Notes under the pieces: generated by a model
Seen by the model: the letters and a program-made list of their open reading frames with translations, nothing else
Database searches by the model: none
What the model was told of the DNA's origin: nothing
In this document: piece after piece, positions 5,200-5,486 of the stretch
How positions within the stretch are numbered: the stretch's first letter is position 1
Layout of the letters: each line of letters starts with the position of its first letter
Position numbers and translations under genes: made by a program
Source: JACOXT01 sp964372855
GTDB lineage: Bacteria; Patescibacteriota; Microgenomatia; Levybacterales; UBA12049
Reading direction: 5' to 3'
Assembly (NCBI GenBank): GCA_964372855.1
Contig: CAYJRY010000064.1
Span: 1-5,486 of the forward strand
Length of the DNA stretch: 5,486 bases

Positions 5200-5486
5200 A
5201 AATCAAAAATTATTTCAAGAAGCTTTTACTCACAGATCTTATCTAAACGAAACAAAACAAAAGCTTTCCTCAAATGAAAGATTGGAATTTTTAGGAGATA
5301 GTGTCTTATCTTTTATTGTTTCAAGTTATTTATACAAAAAATATCCTTTCCTTGATGAGGGTACACTAACAAACATAAGATCTTTACTCGTAAACACTAA
5401 AAATCTCTCAAATATAGCACGTTCATTGCAAGTTGGCAAACACCTTTTACTTTCAAAAGGTGAAGAAGCAGGTGGAGGCAGGGATA
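5180..5486 (+). CDS. rnc: Ribonuclease III, N-terminal part (runs off the window)
   Basis: RNase III is a Mg2+-dependent endonuclease that cuts double-stranded RNA and processes rRNA precursors. Only the first 102 codons plus one base are visible. AFTHRSYLNE (15-24) and the signature NERLEFLGDSVL (32-43) are present, with metal and catalytic positions Glu33, Glu36 and Asp40 equivalent to E. coli Glu38, Glu41 and Asp45. DEGTLTNIRSLLVN (59-72) also fits. The window ends at GGGRD, just before the expected second acidic motif; the dsRNA-binding domain lies outside. The start at 5180 lies within the last codons of nusB in another frame, a 20-bp overlap that suggests translational coupling; no Shine-Dalgarno sequence is visible. 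An in-frame ATG at 5156 would add MEPWEILS and cannot be excluded. The N-terminus is a few residues shorter than in E. coli. Confidence 0.95.
   Translation, partial: MNLPKLKNQKLFQEAFTHRSYLNETKQKLSSNERLEFLGDSVLSFIVSSYLYKKYPFLDEGTLTNIRSLLVNTKNLSNIARSLQVGKHLLLSKGEEAGGGRD

Overview
The window looks like a small-genome, AT-rich bacterium. The best guess is a Candidate Phyla Radiation (Patescibacteria) lineage, probably of Microgenomates type. This is inferred from protein style (short NusB, diverged PurH and RecG N-terminal motifs), tight packing, near-absence of Shine-Dalgarno sequences, and simple 7-bp and 8-bp repeats inside and between genes. TGA ends rpmF and no gene needs TGA read as an amino acid, so the code appears standard. 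The lineage call is not certain.

Left part, + strand: purH (bifunctional purine enzyme, 521 aa), then an 83-bp repeat-rich spacer with a good promoter, a 33-codon single-membrane-span micro-ORF (1670-1771), and recG (676 aa). Centre, - strand: a 223-aa protein of unknown function whose stop codon overlaps the recG stop by 4 bp. Right part, + strand: rpmF (ribosomal protein L32), a GC-rich structured palindrome, nusB, and the 5' part of rnc (RNase III), which runs off the window end and overlaps nusB by 20 bp.

The 84-bp gap between the unknown gene and rpmF holds two back-to-back near-consensus sigma-70-type promoters. Each has its -10 box exactly 9 nt from its start codon, which predicts practically leaderless mRNAs on both sides. 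By contrast nusB, inside the operon, has a recognisable Shine-Dalgarno sequence.

Functionally, rpmF-nusB-rnc is a ribosome-biogenesis cluster: L32 is a 50S component, NusB takes part in rRNA antitermination, and RNase III processes rRNA precursors. The order recG...rpmF...rnc resembles the Clostridia/Firmicutes order recG-...-rpmF-(plsX-fab-acpP)-rnc with the fatty-acid genes missing, as expected for CPR bacteria that lack fatty-acid synthesis. No RNA gene, transposase, CRISPR array or convincing intrinsic terminator was seen, and no gene-free stretch exceeds 300 bases. No clear novel multi-gene system is visible. The most interesting items are the paired leaderless promoters, the orphan 223-aa gene, the composite palindrome upstream of nusB-rnc, and the three-copy heptamers that each add exactly seven codons to a conserved enzyme.
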